Below, one piece after another: positions 62,905 through 64,000 of a stretch of DNA of 64,000 nucleotides. A model generated the notes under the pieces. That model was not told the origin of the DNA. It saw only the letters and a list, made by a program, of their open reading frames with translations, and did no database searches. Source of the DNA: Chondrinema litorale (lineage in GTDB: Bacteria; Bacteroidota; Bacteroidia; Cytophagales; Flammeovirgaceae); NCBI RefSeq assembly GCF_026250525.1, contig NZ_CP111043.1, positions 2,967,001-3,031,000 on the forward strand, written 5' to 3'. How positions within the stretch are numbered: the stretch's first letter is position 1; each line of letters opens with the position of its first letter. The position numbers were made by a program, and so were the translations under genes.

Positions 62905-64000
62905 ATGAGCGATATCATCAAACATGAATGTGGCATTGCATTCATCAGACTCAGAAAACCACTTCAATACTACATTGACAAATACAAAACGCCCACTTAT
63001 GCCATAGATAAGTTGTACTTGCTTATGCAAAAACAGCATAACAGAGGACAAGATGGTGCGGGTGTTGTAAACATCAAAATTGATCTAAAGCCAGGTAAGC
63101 AGTTTATTACCAGATACCGTTCTATTGAGCAACAACCAATTATGGACATTTTTGGCAAGATCAACAAGAAGCTTGGCAAAGTATTGAATGAGAATCCTGA
63201 GAAATACTACAGTGCAAAATGGATGAGAAACCATGTGCCTTTTGTAGGAGAGGTTTATATGGGGCATTTGCGCTATGGTACTCATGGCAAAAATAGTATA
63301 GAGTATTGCCACCCGATGATCAGACGTAACAACTGGAAAAGTCGTAACCTGATTACTGCTGGTAACTTTAACATGACCAACGTAGAGGAGCTATTTAATC
63401 ATCTTGTAGAACTTGGGCAAGATCCAATAGAAAAAATAGATACAGTTACTGTACTTGAAAAAATTGGTCACTTCTTAGATGAAGAAGTTCAAAACTTATT
63501 TAGAAAATACAAAGATCTAGGATTCTCTAACAGTGAGATTACAGATAAGATTTCTGAAGAACTAAATATTCAGAACATACTTATTCGTTCGTGCAAAGAT
63601 TTTGATGGTGGTTATGCAATGATGGGCTTAACTGGTTTTGGTGCTGCTTTTATTGCTAGAGACCCTGCGGGTATTAGACCTGCCTACTATTATGCAGATG
63701 ATGAGGTAATAGTAGCTGCATCTGAGAAACCAGCTATCAAAACAACATTTAACTGTGAGTACGATCAAATTCAGGAGATTGAACCGGGTAGTGCACTCAT
63801 TATAAATAAAAATGGAGACTACGAGGAACAGGCGTTCATCAAAAAGCTTCCTAAAAAATCATGTAGTTTCGAACGAATTTATTTTTCTCGTGGCTCAGAT
63901 CCGATGATCTATAAAGAGCGCAAGAAACTAGGTGAGTTGTTGTGCAATCAAGTATTAAACTCACTTAATAATGATTTAGAGCACACAGTTTTCTCATACA
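62905..64000 (+). CDS. purF: Amidophosphoribosyltransferase-like protein, 5' part
   Basis: The gene starts at 62905 (MSDIIKHECGIAF) and is cut by the window end after 365 codons. It resembles the long Bacteroidota PurF-like form (about 610-630 residues expected). Class II glutamine-amidotransferase motifs are visible: the likely nucleophile Cys9, KQHNRGQDGAGV, GHLRYGTHGKNS, GNFNMTNVEELF and ARDPAGIRPAYYY. Cys9 implies removal of an eight-residue propeptide, as in Bacillus PurF. Compared with typical PurF it has inserted segments (for example about 55-95). The phosphoribosyltransferase half is outside the window, so the PurF identity rests on the remembered family form. No stop is seen in the available frame. 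Confidence 0.88.
   Translation, partial: MSDIIKHECGIAFIRLRKPLQYYIDKYKTPTYAIDKLYLLMQKQHNRGQDGAGVVNIKIDLKPGKQFITRYRSIEQQPIMDIFGKINKKLGKVLNENPEKYYSAKWMRNHVPFVGEVYMGHLRYGTHGKNSIEYCHPMIRRNNWKSRNLITAGNFNMTNVEELFNHLVELGQDPIEKIDTVTVLEKIGHFLDEEVQNLFRKYKDLGFSNSEITDKISEELNIQNILIRSCKDFDGGYAMMGLTGFGAAFIARDPAGIRPAYYYADDEVIVAASEKPAIKTTFNCEYDQIQEIEPGSALIINKNGDYEEQAFIKKLPKKSCSFERIYFSRGSDPMIYKERKKLGELLCNQVLNSLNNDLEHTVFSY

Noticed and set aside
1..64000. tRNA, rRNA and CRISPR signals
   Set aside because: Intergenic regions were read for tRNA T-loop sequences and regularly spaced repeats, and none was convincing. A tRNAscan or CRISPR-finder run would settle it.

Overview
The window is a stretch of low-GC chromosome from a Bacteroidota bacterium, most likely of the Cytophagales/Flammeovirgaceae type. 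This is an inference. It rests on the type IX secretion (T9SS) components, the PorP/SprF and PorE-like proteins, the C-terminal T9SS sorting domains of both types A and B, STN-type TonB receptors, the many small outer-membrane barrels, the scarcity of Shine-Dalgarno sequences, and -7 boxes of the TAnnTTTG type. Almost all of it is ordinary chromosomal coding sequence. No rRNA, tRNA or CRISPR array was seen. One insertion sequence is present.

Layout. 1-5.5 kb: a TonB receptor, a secreted TapB/DUF3108-like protein, hemC and miaA, all on the minus strand. 5.6-9 kb: coaX, an outer-membrane barrel and a TPR protein on the plus strand. 9-12.5 kb: an APC permease (minus), an ApbE flavin transferase and a YkuD-type murein L,D-transpeptidase (plus). 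12.6-21 kb: a T9SS surface module on the minus strand, made of a 1675-residue cadherin-repeat adhesin with a type B sorting domain, a PorP/SprF protein and a PorE-like TPR/propeller/OmpA protein. 21.4-24.3 kb: a membrane coiled-coil protein, a YaaW-family protein and an aldehyde dehydrogenase. 24.5-28.6 kb: an outer-membrane barrel followed by dgcN and dgcA, which match the D-glutamate catabolic pair. 28.6-31.4 kb: a large receptor with three TIR domains and a C-terminal extracytoplasmic sensor, the most unusual gene here.

31.6-39.8 kb: a barrel protein, an aquaglyceroporin, a DUF6483-like protein, modA, purD, purK and a patatin-barrel fusion. 39.8-40.9 kb: an IS4-like element with a 9-bp target duplication. 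40.9-47 kb: a YheCD-like ATP-grasp protein, a tiny secreted protein that is little more than a T9SS sorting domain and has a candidate ECF promoter, a Xaa-Pro aminopeptidase, a subtilase and a lipoprotein amidohydrolase. 47.3-57.6 kb: sbcC, a beta-lactamase-type serine hydrolase, a Big_5 protein, an HSL-type esterase, an M19-like dipeptidase and a DUF481 barrel. 57.6-64 kb: a CheB-CheR-PAS fusion, the DNA polymerase III delta' subunit, a double GNAT protein, and the 5' part of a PurF-like amidophosphoribosyltransferase cut by the window edge.

Most genes are single housekeeping units separated by clear hairpin terminators. The functional groupings that the sequence supports are the adhesin/SprF/PorE module, the dgcN/dgcA pair and the coaX/OMP/TPR run. 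Functions are assigned from motifs read by eye; no database search was possible.
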